Shown here: one piece after another, positions 36,385 to 45,960 of the stretch
How the letters are laid out: every line of letters starts with the position of its first letter
Numbering within the stretch: position 1 is the stretch's first letter
Assembly (NCBI GenBank): GCA_023145215.1
Contig: JAGLED010000002.1
Location: forward strand, 22,721-86,720
Length of the DNA: 64,000 nucleotides
Reading direction: 5' to 3'
Source of the DNA: Rhodospirillales bacterium
GTDB taxonomy: Bacteria > Pseudomonadota > Alphaproteobacteria > Rhodospirillales > Casp-alpha2
Translations under genes and position numbers: made by a program
The notes under the pieces: model-generated
What the model was told of the DNA's origin: nothing
What the model saw: the letters and a program-made list of their open reading frames with translations, nothing else
Databases searched by the model: none

Positions 36385-37188
36385 ATGAAAATCGGAATTG
36401 TCGGATGCGCCGGACGCATGGGACGCATGCTGGTGAAGGCCGTTCATGAGACGCCGGGGGCCGAGCTTGCGGGCGGCACCGAAGCGCCGCACTCCGACGC
36501 TATCGGCGAAGACCCCGCCGTACTGGCGGGCCTGCCCGCATCCGGGCTCCAGATCATCGATGACGCGAAGGGACTTTTTGAGGTTTCGGACGCCGTCGTC
36601 GATTTCACCGCACCCGCCGCGACGGTCCGGCATGCTCAATTCGCTGCAGAGACGGGAACCGCGCTGATCCCCGGAACAACGGGCCTGAGCGCCGACGATC
36701 AGGCGAAAATCGAGGAGGCGGCGAAGGCCGTCGCCATTGTCCAGGCGGCCAATTATTCCGTCGGCGTCAATGTGCTCTTGGGCCTCGCGCGCCAGGCAGC
36801 CGAGATGATGGGCCCCGAATTCGATATCGAGATTTTGGAGATGCATCACCGCCATAAGGTCGATGCCCCGTCGGGCACCGCATTGGCGCTCGGCAAGGCG
36901 GCCGCCGACGGCCGGGGTGTCGACCTCGACAAGGTTTCGGACCGGGTGCGCGACGGTCATACCGGTGAGCGCAAGGTTGGGAATATCGGCTTCGCGACGC
37001 TCCGGGGCGGGATGGTGGTCGGCGATCACTCGGTGATTTTCGCCTCCGATGACGAACGCGTCGAAATCACCCACAAGGCCGCCGACCGCGGCCTGTTCGC
37101 CAAAGGGGCGATCCGCGCCGCGCTCTGGACCGAGGGGAAGGCCCCTGGCCTTTATTCCATGCGGGATGTGCTGGGGCTGAAGGGCTAA
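36385..37188 (+). CDS. dapB: 4-hydroxy-tetrahydrodipicolinate reductase
   Basis: A 267-residue protein. The Rossmann start KIGIVGCAGRMGRMLVKAV binds NAD(P)H; EILEMHHRHKVDAPSGTALA near residue 150 holds the catalytic His pair and Lys; FTAPAATVRHAQFA near 73 and TTGLSADDQAKIEEA near 95 are family blocks. It acts in the diaminopimelate/lysine branch that feeds peptidoglycan. It is convergent with the DUF2244 gene, 3 bp apart. Confidence 0.97.
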   Translation: MKIGIVGCAGRMGRMLVKAVHETPGAELAGGTEAPHSDAIGEDPAVLAGLPASGLQIIDDAKGLFEVSDAVVDFTAPAATVRHAQFAAETGTALIPGTTGLSADDQAKIEEAAKAVAIVQAANYSVGVNVLLGLARQAAEMMGPEFDIEILEMHHRHKVDAPSGTALALGKAAADGRGVDLDKVSDRVRDGHTGERKVGNIGFATLRGGMVVGDHSVIFASDDERVEITHKAADRGLFAKGAIRAALWTEGKAPGLYSMRDVLGLKG

Positions 37189-37191
37189 CGC

Positions 37192-37719
37192 TTAACAGAC
37201 CGCGCCCACACCCTCGTGGCGAATCTCGCCCAGGCGTTTGATCTCGCTTTCCAGGGTTTCGCACAGTGCCAGCTTTTCCTCGTCGTTGAGGAATTTGCCG
37301 ATCACGATGCGTTTGCCGTGCGTTCCGGCGATAAGCTGCTTCGACGGCCCGTCGAGGCGGACTTGTAACCACTGCGGCTGAAACGTCCAGTGCTTCCGCT
37401 TGCCCCAGTGGTCAACCTTTGAAAACCGGAACTCGCGCTCGGTGATGGTGATCGCTTCGAACGACGAGCCGACCTTGTGATTGTAACGGAGCGCGAAGAT
37501 CAGGCCCGCGACCTCCAATCCCATAAGCCCGAACACCGGCCATGCGCCTGCGATCAGAAAAGCCGTCCCGGTCGGAATGAACAGGAACAGCACGAACCCG
37601 GTGACGATGCGGATCGCGCGCTCGGATGAGCTGCGGTGCGGTCTTAAAACCCGCGAAAAACGGATCTTCTCCGGCACCGGGTCGCCTGTCTGCAAATTGT
37701 GCGCTTTGGGCGTATCCAT
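37192..37719 (-). CDS. DUF2244 domain membrane protein
   Basis: A 175-residue protein. An N-terminal soluble stretch (IRFSRVLRPHRSSSERAIRI) is followed by two membrane segments (about residues 38-58 and 62-80) and a cytosolic beta-rich domain ending in a Cys. The pattern of two adjacent membrane helices then ITITEREFRFSKVDHWGKRK matches DUF2244, a family of unknown function common in alphaproteobacteria next to nth. It is divergent from nth. Confidence 0.85.
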   Translation of the reverse strand: MDTPKAHNLQTGDPVPEKIRFSRVLRPHRSSSERAIRIVTGFVLFLFIPTGTAFLIAGAWPVFGLMGLEVAGLIFALRYNHKVGSSFEAITITEREFRFSKVDHWGKRKHWTFQPQWLQVRLDGPSKQLIAGTHGKRIVIGKFLNDEEKLALCETLESEIKRLGEIRHEGVGAVC

Positions 37720-37777
37720 GGGGGCATTCTAGGCAATCCAGCCGTTCCGCAACAACCGGGTTTTCTATGGCGTGGAT

Positions 37778-38434
37778 ATGCGGGATAACAAACCCATGAA
37801 AAAAGCCGATGTTGTCACGTTCTATTCCCGCCTTCGCGATGCCGACCCAGCGCCCAAGGGTGAGCTGCATTACGTCAACCCGTACACGCTGCTGGTCGCC
37901 GTGGCGCTGTCCGCACAGGCGACGGACGTTGGCGTGAACAAAGCGACGAAGCCGTTATTCAAGAAGGTCAAGACACCGGAAGCGATGGTGAAACTCGGCC
38001 TCGAGGGGCTAAAGGACTACATAAAGACCATTGGGCTCTATAACACCAAGGCCAAGAATGTCATCGCGCTCAGCCAGATCCTGATCGAACAACACGACAG
38101 CCAGGTGCCGAACGATCAGGCCGCGCTCGAAGCGCTGCCGGGTGTCGGCCGAAAGACGGCGAACGTGGTCCGCAACATTGCCTTCGGCGAGCCGACCATT
38201 GCCGTCGACACGCATATTTTCCGTGTTTCCAACCGCACCGGACTGGCGCCGGGCAAGACACCGCTTGCGGTCGAAAAGAAACTCCTGAAGGTAACGCCGC
38301 CGGAGTTCGCGCTGCACGCGCATCATTGGCTGATTCTGCTCGGGCGCTATGTCTGCAAGGCCCGCAAACCCGACTGCCCGAACTGCAAGGTGATCGACGT
38401 CTGCGCCTTCAAGGGGAAAACGACGCTGGCCTGA
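37778..38434 (+). CDS. nth: Endonuclease III
   Basis: A 218-residue DNA glycosylase/AP lyase. The helix-hairpin-helix ALEALPGVGRKTANVVRNIA near residue 115 contains the catalytic Lys, VDTHIFRVSNRTGL near 140 the catalytic Asp, and the end holds a 4Fe-4S site C-x6-C-x2-C-x5-C (CKARKPDCPNCKVIDVC). It excises oxidised pyrimidines. ATG 37778 is taken; GTG 37772 and ATG 37796 are alternatives, and none has a strong ribosome binding site. Confidence 0.96.
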   Translation: MRDNKPMKKADVVTFYSRLRDADPAPKGELHYVNPYTLLVAVALSAQATDVGVNKATKPLFKKVKTPEAMVKLGLEGLKDYIKTIGLYNTKAKNVIALSQILIEQHDSQVPNDQAALEALPGVGRKTANVVRNIAFGEPTIAVDTHIFRVSNRTGLAPGKTPLAVEKKLLKVTPPEFALHAHHWLILLGRYVCKARKPDCPNCKVIDVCAFKGKTTLA

Positions 38435-38443
38435 GTGGGCGGG

Positions 38444-38902
38444 TTAACCGCGCGCCACAAATCTGCGGACGACGGACTTGAGGCAGGTCTCGGTTGCCGT
38501 CCCGCTGCCGCGGGCATCGAGATGCTCGACCTTCAACGCACCTTCCGTGCCTGCCGGATATAGAAACAGGAAAAGCACGCATTCATCCGTGCGGTATTGC
38601 CAGATCTCGGCACCCAGATCGCGCCGGACAAGGCTGGCCGGCCCGAACGTCTCATTCAGTGCCGCCGTGTCCCAGCCGATGACCTCGGCGGCTTTCGGGG
38701 CTTCGATCGCCGGTTCGTGCTTAGACGCCGGTTCGGGTGCGGGCTTCGGGAGCGCTGCCGTCCGCGGGCCCGGGTTCGTGGCGGCGGTTGACGGCGTATC
38801 GGGCGCCGGGGATGGCGTCACGTTGGCGCCGGCGCAACCGGCGAGGAACGTCAGCAGCAGAACGGCCGTCAGCCGCCGGGAAAGCCCGGCGGGACTATTC
38901 AT
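38444..38902 (-). CDS. Small lipoprotein of unknown function
   Basis: A 152-residue protein. The signal peptide ends in FLAGC (Cys23); a Pro/Ala-rich linker to about residue 70 precedes a compact domain (VIGWDTAALNETFGPASLVR, then EIWQYRTDECVLFLFLYPAG). The last motif, with a Cys and a following HLDAR, recurs in small alphaproteobacterial lipoproteins that I know only as hypothetical. The ATG lies inside the end of the bactofilin gene (8-bp overlap), so the two are probably made from one mRNA. Confidence 0.8.
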   Translation of the reverse strand: MNSPAGLSRRLTAVLLLTFLAGCAGANVTPSPAPDTPSTAATNPGPRTAALPKPAPEPASKHEPAIEAPKAAEVIGWDTAALNETFGPASLVRRDLGAEIWQYRTDECVLFLFLYPAGTEGALKVEHLDARGSGTATETCLKSVVRRFVARG

Positions 38903-39485
38903 CGCCGCTGTTGTCGCTCAGGGTCTGCATGTCGCCGGCGATTTCGCCGCCCGATTCGATGACGATGCGGCCGTAGCGTACCTTGCCGTGAATTCGGCCG
39001 CCGGAACGCACGATCAGACGCTCGCGGGCGATCAGATCGCCGTCGAAACGGCCGCTGATATCGGCTTCGTCGACCTCGGCGGCACCCTTGAAATAGCCGC
39101 TCGGCGAGATTTCCAGGACACGTGCGCCCGGTAACGTCACCTCGACGTGGCCTTCGACGACGAGCTTGTCGCAGGCGGTGATTTCACCGTTAAGCTGGAT
39201 GTCGCGGCCAACGATCAGGCGGCGGCTTTCCATATCACCGGCACGCGGACGGTCAATGCGGCGCGCCGGCGCACTCGGCAAATCGGGGGCGCGGCGTTGC
39301 AGGTCCGGCATATGCGCGCTCGAAGACGGCGGTTTGGCCGGTGCGTGCGAACCCTTGCGGGAAAACGGTTTCAGCGGCGGTGCGTCGCCGGCCTCGTCGT
39401 CCGTGCTTTCCATACGCGCCGGCAGGGCGTCAGCTTTCTCGGGCGACTTCGCAGGATCTTCCTCGTCTTTCTTTTTTCCGAACAT
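38895..39485 (-). CDS. Bactofilin (polymer-forming cytoskeletal protein)
   Basis: A 196-residue protein. A charged, Pro-rich tail (to about residue 85) precedes the beta-helical bactofilin domain, about residues 86-190 (SRRLIVGRDIQLNGEITACD, LVVEGHVEVTLPGARVLEIS, LIARERLIVRSGGRIHGKVR). Bactofilins polymerise without nucleotide and position envelope enzymes. Here the partner gene is a lipoprotein rather than the more usual M23 peptidase. Confidence 0.9.
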   Translation of the reverse strand: MFGKKKDEEDPAKSPEKADALPARMESTDDEAGDAPPLKPFSRKGSHAPAKPPSSSAHMPDLQRRAPDLPSAPARRIDRPRAGDMESRRLIVGRDIQLNGEITACDKLVVEGHVEVTLPGARVLEISPSGYFKGAAEVDEADISGRFDGDLIARERLIVRSGGRIHGKVRYGRIVIESGGEIAGDMQTLSDNSGDE

Positions 39486-39543
39486 GAACTTCTACCCCTC
39501 GTGTGACCGGGCCCCGGAGCCCGGAAAATCCCGGCGGCCGCTC

Positions 39544-40230
39544 TTAAGCCTTGACCGCCGTCCCCCTTTCGCCGGTCGGATGCCATTTCTCGTACATGTG
39601 CACCATGGCCGAGGTGGCAACGATCGGCATCAGCAGATTGACTACCGGTATCGTCAGCGCGAACGCGATAACGATACCGACCATCATGACGCTACCCTGA
39701 CGGGCCTTGCGCAGTTTGGTCACTTCCGCCGGCGGGAGCCGTCTGGACGCCACCAGCTCGAAATACTCCCGGCCCAGAAGATAACCGTTCACCAGATAGA
39801 AAACAAAAGGGAAAAGCGGCCCGAGGAACAGGAACGGCAGCATCAGGATGTTGAGCACAATCAGGATGCCCAGGAACTTTGCGGACATCACGACCGTTTC
39901 ACCGATTGATTGACCGTTAGCGTCCGACAGGCCCGGATAATGGCGCGCCTCAACACAGTCCGCGACCTGATCGAGAAACAACCCGATCACAGCGCTCACC
40001 GTCGCCGGGAACAAAAACCAGGTGAGTGCGAGTGTGGCCAGGCCGCCCAGGATATCGACAGCACCCTCGAGCCAACCGATCTCGGAAATCGAGGTTTCGC
40101 GGAGCACATAGCCGACAACGGTCCAAAGGACGACCAGCGTTACCAGCGCTGCCAGAATTGAAAGCCACAAGTATTTTCGTGTGTTTTTGTCGCTTAACTG
40201 ATCAATGCCTTTAACAAATGCGCTTATCAT
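39544..40230 (-). CDS. EI24/CysZ-type integral membrane protein
   Basis: A 228-residue protein with hydrophobic segments near residues 22-45, 60-85, 115-145 and 178-210. Motifs LTWFLFPATVSAVIGLFLDQ and NGYLLGREYFELVASRR, the latter a conserved cytosolic loop, match the EI24 family, which includes the sulfate transporter CysZ. The sulfate role is not supported by any neighbour, so the substrate is left open. Confidence 0.85.
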   Translation of the reverse strand: MISAFVKGIDQLSDKNTRKYLWLSILAALVTLVVLWTVVGYVLRETSISEIGWLEGAVDILGGLATLALTWFLFPATVSAVIGLFLDQVADCVEARHYPGLSDANGQSIGETVVMSAKFLGILIVLNILMLPFLFLGPLFPFVFYLVNGYLLGREYFELVASRRLPPAEVTKLRKARQGSVMMVGIVIAFALTIPVVNLLMPIVATSAMVHMYEKWHPTGERGTAVKA

Positions 40231-40522
40231 ATTGATTCCGCCTGATTCCCAAGAAAATGCAGTGATCCTAACGATTTAAGGGCGTGCGCCCGCCCCGGTC
40301 AAGCGCCGATTCTCAAGTAGAATCTCAAGAATGTTAAAATTTTAAATAAAATCAATAAACTATTAACTATATCTAAGATCGCATGGAAATTGCACATGAA
40401 TTCCGCAGGGTCTGTGGCCGTGTTTCCGGGGATCGCGCTTGCCCGAAGCCCGGCAATGGCTATACTCCGCGCCAAATGGCGTCCGGCGCCTCAAATTCCA
40501 ATTTTCTTCTGCGAGCCTATCC
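40231..40522. promoter_or_regulatory. AT-rich divergent promoter region, with a candidate promoter for the PfkB kinase gene
   Basis: This 292-bp gap separates the EI24 gene (minus) from the kinase gene (plus). Bases 40310-40382 are strikingly AT-rich for this genome and carry the direct repeat TCTCAAG (two copies within 40312-40332). TTGCCC (40439-40444), 16 bp, then TATACT (40461-40466) is a good sigma-70 promoter about 50 bp before the kinase ATG. No RNA gene seen. Confidence 0.5.
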
Positions 40523-41515
40523 ATGCCTGAAGCACAATATGACGTCCTCGGCATCGGCAACGCGATTGTCGATATCCTCGTTCAGACCGAGGACGACTTC
40601 CTGTCCGAAAACGGCCTTTCCAAAGGTGCCATGGCGCTGGTCAGCGCCGAGGAACAGCGGGTGCTCTACGAGAAATCCGGCCAGGCCATCGAAAGTTCCG
40701 GCGGCTCCGCTGCCAATACTTTGGCGGGTGTCGCGGCGCTCGGTGGACGTGCGGCGTTCGCGGGCAAGGTAAAGGACGATCAGCTCGGCACCGTATTCGC
40801 GCATGATATCCGTGCCGCCGGCGTGAACTTCACGACACCGATGGCGAATGAGGGCGCGCCCACGGCGACCTGTCTCGTGCTTATTTCACCCGACGGCCAG
40901 CGCACCATGCAAACGTATCTCGGCGCGTGCGTGGACTTCGCGCCCGCCGATCTCGACCCCGATCAGGTCAAGGCGGCGGAGGTGACGTACCTCGAAGGGT
41001 ATCTCTGGGATCCGGACCCGGCCCGCGAAGCGTTCCTTCAAGCGTCCAAGATCGCCCATGACGCAGGCCGTAAGGTGGCGCTGTCGCTTTCCGACCCGTT
41101 CTGCGTCGACCGCCATCGTGACGGGTTCATCCCGTTCATCGAAGAACACGTGGATATCCTGTTCGCCAATGAAGACGAGATCCTGTCGCTCTATCAGGTC
41201 GAGGATTTCGACGCGGCGGCCGAGAAAATCCGGGGTGTGGTCGACATTGCGGCCCTGACCCGTTCCGAAAAGGGCTCGGTCGTGGTGACCGCCGACGACA
41301 CCATCGCCGTCCCCGCTGCGCCGGTCGAACACGTCGTCGACACGACGGGTGCGGGTGACGCCTACGCCGCCGGGTTCCTTGCTGCGCACACGCATGGCCG
41401 CGACCTGGAGACGTCGGCAAAGCTTGGCGGGTTGCTGGCCGCCGTCATCATCCAGCAGATCGGCGCACGCCCGACCGCCGGCGTGCAACACCTGCTTCAG
41501 GACATTGACGGCTAA
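40523..41515 (+). CDS. PfkB-family carbohydrate kinase (probable adenosine kinase)
   Basis: A 330-residue ribokinase-fold enzyme. [20 protein letters not shown] opens the fold, [20 protein letters not shown] near residue 55 is the first PfkB signature, and [20 protein letters not shown] near 272 is the second, with the catalytic Asp in GAGD. Close relatives in alphaproteobacteria are called adenosine kinase; the family does not let me exclude another nucleoside or sugar. ATG 40523 gives the conserved start; an in-frame codon at 40439 lies upstream of the candidate promoter. Confidence 0.88.
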   Translation: MPEAQYDVLGIGNAIVDILVQTEDDFLSENGLSKGAMALVSAEEQRVLYEKSGQAIESSGGSAANTLAGVAALGGRAAFAGKVKDDQLGTVFAHDIRAAGVNFTTPMANEGAPTATCLVLISPDGQRTMQTYLGACVDFAPADLDPDQVKAAEVTYLEGYLWDPDPAREAFLQASKIAHDAGRKVALSLSDPFCVDRHRDGFIPFIEEHVDILFANEDEILSLYQVEDFDAAAEKIRGVVDIAALTRSEKGSVVVTADDTIAVPAAPVEHVVDTTGAGDAYAAGFLAAHTHGRDLETSAKLGGLLAAVIIQQIGARPTAGVQHLLQDIDG

Positions 41516-41544
41516 CAGCCTTTCTCCTTTTACGGATACAACCG

Positions 41545-43368
41545 ATGAACCTCAGAAACATCGCGATTATCGCGCACGTCGACCATGGCAAAACCACTTT
41601 GGTCGATAACATGATGCGCCAATCCGGCGCCTTCCGCGACAACCAGAAAGTGGCGGAACGGGTCATGGACTCGGGCGAGCTCGAGCGCGAACGCGGCATT
41701 ACCATCCTCGCCAAGTGCACTTCCGTCGAGTGGCAGGGCACGCGGGTCAACATCGTCGACACACCGGGCCACGCGGATTTCGGCGGTGAGGTCGAACGCA
41801 TCCTTTCCATGGTCGACGGGGTCGTCCTGCTGGTAGACGCCGCCGAAGGCCCGATGCCGCAGACCAAATTCGTGACGTCCAAGGCCCTGAGTCTCGGGCT
41901 CAAGCCGATCGTTGTCGTCAACAAGGTCGATAAGTCCGACGCGCGTCCCTACGAAGTACAGGATGAGGTCTTCGATCTGTTCACGGCGTTGGACGCTAAC
42001 GATGAGCAGCTGGATTTCCCGACGCTCTTTGCGTCCGGCCGCGACGGGTGGGCCGCGATGGAACCGGATGCCGGATCGGGCGATTTGACGCCACTTTTCG
42101 ACTGCATCGTGAAACACGTGAAAGAACCGGAAGCGGACCCCGACGGTCCGTTCCGGATGCTGGTGACAACGATCGAAGCCGATCCGTATCTGGGCCGGAT
42201 TCTGACCGGGCGCATCTTCTCCGGGTCGGTGAAGCCGAACCAGCAGATCAAGGCGCTTCGTGCCGGCGGCAAGGTCGTGGAGCAGGGCCGGGTACAGAAA
42301 ATTCTCGCCTTTCGTGATGTGAAGCGCGAAGCCATCGATAACGGTGTTGCCGGGGATATCGTCGCGATTTCGGGGCTCGCCAAGGCGACTGTTGCCGACA
42401 CGCTTTGCGAAACCGAAGTCGAAGAACCGCTAAGCGCGCAACCCGTCGATCCGCCGACGCTGGCGATGACGTTCTCGGTCAATTCCTCGCCCTATGCCGG
42501 ACAAGACGGCGACAAGGTCACTTCCAGGATGATCCGCGAGCGTCTGCTGCGCGAGGCTGAGGGTAACGTCGCCATCCGCATCACCGAAACCGAGAGCAAG
42601 GATGCCTTCGACGTGGCCGGTCGCGGTGAACTGCAGTTGGGCGTATTGATTGAGCAGATGCGGCGTGAGGGATATGAGCTGTCTATCTCTCGGCCGCGGG
42701 TGCTTTTTCGGGAAGATCCGGAAACCGGCGAACGTACAGAACCGCTGGAAGACGTGATCATCGACGTCGACGAGGAGTTCTCGGGCATCGTCGTCGAGGC
42801 ATTGAGCGTACGTAAAGGCCGGATGACGGAAATGAAGCAGGCCGGCGGCGGCAAGGTGCGGTTGACCTTTGTCGTGCCGTCGCGCGGTCTGATCGGGTAC
42901 CACGGCGAGTTCCTGACGGAAACCCGCGGCACCGGCGTCATGAACCGCATGTTCCATGGTTATGCGTCCCACCAGGGTCCGGTCCCGGGCCGCCGCAATG
43001 GCGTGCTGATCTCGAACGCGACCGGCAAATCGGTGGCCTACGCGCTGGCCGGACTGGAAGGGCGCGGCGCGCTCTTCATCGGTGGTGGCGTGCCGGTTTA
43101 CGAGGGCATGATCATCGGCGAACATAGCCGCGAGAATGATCTTGAGGTCAACCCGCTCAAATCGAAGCAACTTACCAACTTCCGTGCAGCCGGGTCCGAC
43201 GAAGCGATCCGCCTGACGCCGCCCCGGCGCATGAGCCTGGAAGACGCCATCGCCTACGTCGCCGACGACGAACTGCTCGAGGTGACGCCAAAGTCGCTCA
43301 GGTTGCGTAAACGTCTTCTCGATCCGCATGAGCGCAAGAAATCCGAACGCAAGAAGGACGCGGGTTGA
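41545..43368 (+). CDS. typA: Translational GTPase TypA/BipA
   Basis: A 607-residue protein. The G1 motif [34 protein letters not shown] (switch I), [16 protein letters not shown] (G3) and [12 protein letters not shown] (G4) are present, followed by the EF-G-like domains and the BipA-specific C-terminal end ([20 protein letters not shown]). It acts on the ribosome in large-subunit assembly and stress adaptation. The length is normal. Confidence 0.98.
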   Translation: MNLRNIAIIAHVDHGKTTLVDNMMRQSGAFRDNQKVAERVMDSGELERERGITILAKCTSVEWQGTRVNIVDTPGHADFGGEVERILSMVDGVVLLVDAAEGPMPQTKFVTSKALSLGLKPIVVVNKVDKSDARPYEVQDEVFDLFTALDANDEQLDFPTLFASGRDGWAAMEPDAGSGDLTPLFDCIVKHVKEPEADPDGPFRMLVTTIEADPYLGRILTGRIFSGSVKPNQQIKALRAGGKVVEQGRVQKILAFRDVKREAIDNGVAGDIVAISGLAKATVADTLCETEVEEPLSAQPVDPPTLAMTFSVNSSPYAGQDGDKVTSRMIRERLLREAEGNVAIRITETESKDAFDVAGRGELQLGVLIEQMRREGYELSISRPRVLFREDPETGERTEPLEDVIIDVDEEFSGIVVEALSVRKGRMTEMKQAGGGKVRLTFVVPSRGLIGYHGEFLTETRGTGVMNRMFHGYASHQGPVPGRRNGVLISNATGKSVAYALAGLEGRGALFIGGGVPVYEGMIIGEHSRENDLEVNPLKSKQLTNFRAAGSDEAIRLTPPRRMSLEDAIAYVADDELLEVTPKSLRLRKRLLDPHERKKSERKKDAG

Positions 43369-43399
43369 GCCCGGCAAAAACCGGGGATACGCTGACGTC

Positions 43400-44641
43400 A
43401 TGCAGACGACCGACCAGCCTGTAGCCGATAGGCCGAACGTCGGGGCGTCCGCCTTCTGGCGGATGTTCCCGGCAGGCATGCGCCGGCGCTGGTGGATGTT
43501 CCGTCCGTTCGACCTGATCGCCCGGCATTTCCCGGTCTTCAAGCCGCATCGCGGGCTTTTGGTGGTGCGGATGGACGGCATCGGCGACATGATGCTGTTC
43601 CGCCAAAGCCTTGACCATTACGCCGATGCGTTCGGTGTTGATAAAGCCGATATCACGGTACTTGGCTGCGATAGTTGGAAGCCGATCGTGGACAAGGTCT
43701 TTGTCGGCTACCGGGTCATCACCATCGACGAACACGCATATGCGCGGAAGCTGATGTACCGGTTTCGGGTGAACCTGATGGTTCGGCAACTCGCGCCAGA
43801 GACGGTGGTCTGTGATTCGTACCTCCGGCGCGCGATGATGGCAGATAGCCTCGTTTGGGGTGCGGCGGCAAAACGCACCATCGTTTCCATGCCCTACGTC
43901 AACGAAACGACACGGTCCGAGTTCACGTTCTATCTAAGCCAGACCGACGAGATCATAGATACCGGTCCCTACCCGACCCACGAGATCATCCGCCATTTCC
44001 GTTTCGTATCCGCAGTGGCGGGCAAGCGGATTGAGCCCATACCACCGAAAATCGATTGGCCCGACGAGAAGCCGACAAACGCCATCGAAGAGCGCTATGC
44101 AGTGCTCAATCCCGGCAGCAACGAACCGGGCCGCCGTTGGCCGTTCGCGTCTTATGTGAGTGTCGCCGAGAAATTGCTGGAAATGGGTTGGAAGGTCTTC
44201 GTCGTCGGCACGCGAGGTGAAAGATGGGACGCGGCGCTGCTGGACGATATCGCCAAGCGCCCCGGCGTGACAGACCTGACCGGACGAACGTCGCTCGTCG
44301 AATTGATGGGGATAATGAAGAACGCAGGATTAGTGATCAGCAACGATACCGGCCCTGCCCACCTGTCCATTGCGCTTGGCGCACCGACGCTGGTGATCGT
44401 GGGCGGTGGGCATTTCACCAGTTTCGTCCCTTATCCAGAATGCGTTAGCCCCGGCAACGCGCGGTTCATATACGAAACGATGGAGTGCTATCACTGCTTC
44501 TGGCGCTGCCACAAACGCGCCAGCAAGCATGACGTTTTCCCATGCGTGGCAGCGATCCCGGCCGGTGATGTCTGGAAAGTGTGCCAGGAGTTGATTGCCG
44601 ACGGAACGTCTGCCGAGACGCAGACGGCGGCTGCAGGCTGA
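43400..44641 (+). CDS. Glycosyltransferase family 9 protein (first copy)
   Basis: A 413-residue protein of the GT9/heptosyltransferase type. LLVVRMDGIGDMMLFRQSLD near residue 52 opens the N-terminal Rossmann domain; VLNPGSNEPGRRWPFASYVS near 235 and VISNDTGPAHLSIALGAPTL near 315 form the nucleotide-sugar site. A C-terminal Cys cluster (YETMECYHCFWRCHKR, near residue 358) is seen in some GT9 proteins. It probably adds a sugar to a lipopolysaccharide or surface glycan; the sugar is unknown. ATG 43400 follows the typA stop by 31 bp. Confidence 0.88.
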   Translation: MQTTDQPVADRPNVGASAFWRMFPAGMRRRWWMFRPFDLIARHFPVFKPHRGLLVVRMDGIGDMMLFRQSLDHYADAFGVDKADITVLGCDSWKPIVDKVFVGYRVITIDEHAYARKLMYRFRVNLMVRQLAPETVVCDSYLRRAMMADSLVWGAAAKRTIVSMPYVNETTRSEFTFYLSQTDEIIDTGPYPTHEIIRHFRFVSAVAGKRIEPIPPKIDWPDEKPTNAIEERYAVLNPGSNEPGRRWPFASYVSVAEKLLEMGWKVFVVGTRGERWDAALLDDIAKRPGVTDLTGRTSLVELMGIMKNAGLVISNDTGPAHLSIALGAPTLVIVGGGHFTSFVPYPECVSPGNARFIYETMECYHCFWRCHKRASKHDVFPCVAAIPAGDVWKVCQELIADGTSAETQTAAAG

Positions 44642-44649
44642 AGCGCGGC

Positions 44650-45960
44650 ATGCCGCCCAGATTGCAGGGCTGGACATCCGCCGTTGCCGTATATTTTGAA
44701 TTCCGTGTCTTCCTGATCCTGCTACTGGGGTTTTCCTGCGGCCTGCCATTGCTGCTGGTCTACGGAACGCTGTCCGCATGGCTCCATGACGAGGGCGTGT
44801 CCCTCACCGTTATCGGGTGGTTCTCCATCGCATCGAGCGCCTACGCGCTCAAATTCCTGTGGGCCCCGATGGTGGACCGCTGCCCGCTCCCGTTCCTCAC
44901 GCGTTTGTTGGGACAGCGGCGCGGCTGGCTGTTGTTGGCGCAATGCTGCGTGATGGCGGCGATCTTGATGCTGGGGACGACGGACCCTGCCGAAGACCTG
45001 CTTTGGACCGCGCTATGGGCCGTGGTGCTGGCATTCTCGTCGGCGACCCAGGACATCGTCGTCGATGCCTACCGGATCGAGATCCTCGACGAAGAGAAAA
45101 TGGGTGCGGGCGCGGCCAACTACGTGGTTGGCTACCGGGTGGCCACATTCGCCTCAGGTGCCGGGGCACTGGTGATTGCGGATCAGGCGGGATGGTTCTC
45201 GGCCTATGCCGTGATGGCAATCCTAGTTGCCGTCGGCATGGCGGCGACCTTGTTTGGTCCGGAACCGGTGCGGCGCGTTGAAGAAGCGGTGACGCACACC
45301 GGTTCGAAACTCGCGCATGCGATTGAGGTTCTACGCCGCGCCGTCTGGATGCCGTTTGCCGAGTTCATGTCGCGGCCGCATTGGTTGATGATCCTCTTGT
45401 TCATCGCGCTTTATAAATACGGCGACGCGTTGCTGGGTGTGATGGCCAACCCATTCTATCTGGATATAGGGTTTTCCAAGACCGAGGTCGGCCTGGTTAC
45501 CAAGGGTTTTGGGCTCGCTGCGACCATCATCGGCGGGATCGTCGGCGGTGCGTTCGTTGCGCGCTATGGCACGCTCAAGGCACTGATGTTCGGAGGCATC
45601 CTTCAAGCTGCATCGAATGCGGTGTTCGCTCTGCAGGCTTATATCGGTCCGGAACTGCCGATGCTGTTCGTCACCATCGGTGTCGAGAACCTGACCGGCG
45701 GGATCGGCACTATCGCATTTGTCGCCTATCTTTCTGGGTTGTGTAACGTCGCCTACACGGCGACCCAGTTCGCCATGCTGTCGTCGTTAATGGGTTTCTC
45801 GCGGACTGTGCTTGCATCCGGCGGCGGCTGGCTCGCCGATCAGATCGACTGGGTGTCGTATTTCCTGCTGACCGGACTGGCGGCGATCCCGGGACTGGTC
45901 TTGCTGATCTGGCTCATGAAGCGGGTGCCGCCGCCAGCCGTTCAAGAAGCGCGTCCTTAA
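44650..45960 (+). CDS. ampG: AmpG-like muropeptide permease (MFS/PAT family)
   Basis: A 436-residue membrane protein with about 12 hydrophobic segments. The AmpG hallmarks LLGFSCGLPLLLVYGTLSAW near residue 20, IGWFSIASSAYALKFLWAPM near 48 and GQRRGWLLLAQCCVMAA near 87 are clear, as is SSATQDIVVDAYRIEIL near 135. AmpG imports anhydromuropeptides for cell-wall recycling. It begins 8 bp after the first GT9 gene, and its 3' end overlaps the convergent second GT9 gene by 47 bp. Confidence 0.85.
   Translation: MPPRLQGWTSAVAVYFEFRVFLILLLGFSCGLPLLLVYGTLSAWLHDEGVSLTVIGWFSIASSAYALKFLWAPMVDRCPLPFLTRLLGQRRGWLLLAQCCVMAAILMLGTTDPAEDLLWTALWAVVLAFSSATQDIVVDAYRIEILDEEKMGAGAANYVVGYRVATFASGAGALVIADQAGWFSAYAVMAILVAVGMAATLFGPEPVRRVEEAVTHTGSKLAHAIEVLRRAVWMPFAEFMSRPHWLMILLFIALYKYGDALLGVMANPFYLDIGFSKTEVGLVTKGFGLAATIIGGIVGGAFVARYGTLKALMFGGILQAASNAVFALQAYIGPELPMLFVTIGVENLTGGIGTIAFVAYLSGLCNVAYTATQFAMLSSLMGFSRTVLASGGGWLADQIDWVSYFLLTGLAAIPGLVLLIWLMKRVPPPAVQEARP

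Noticed and set aside
40310..40382. AT-rich stretch as a replication origin or attachment site
   Set aside because: No DnaA-box cluster, tRNA end or flanking direct repeat suited to integration was seen; it is better explained as promoter region.
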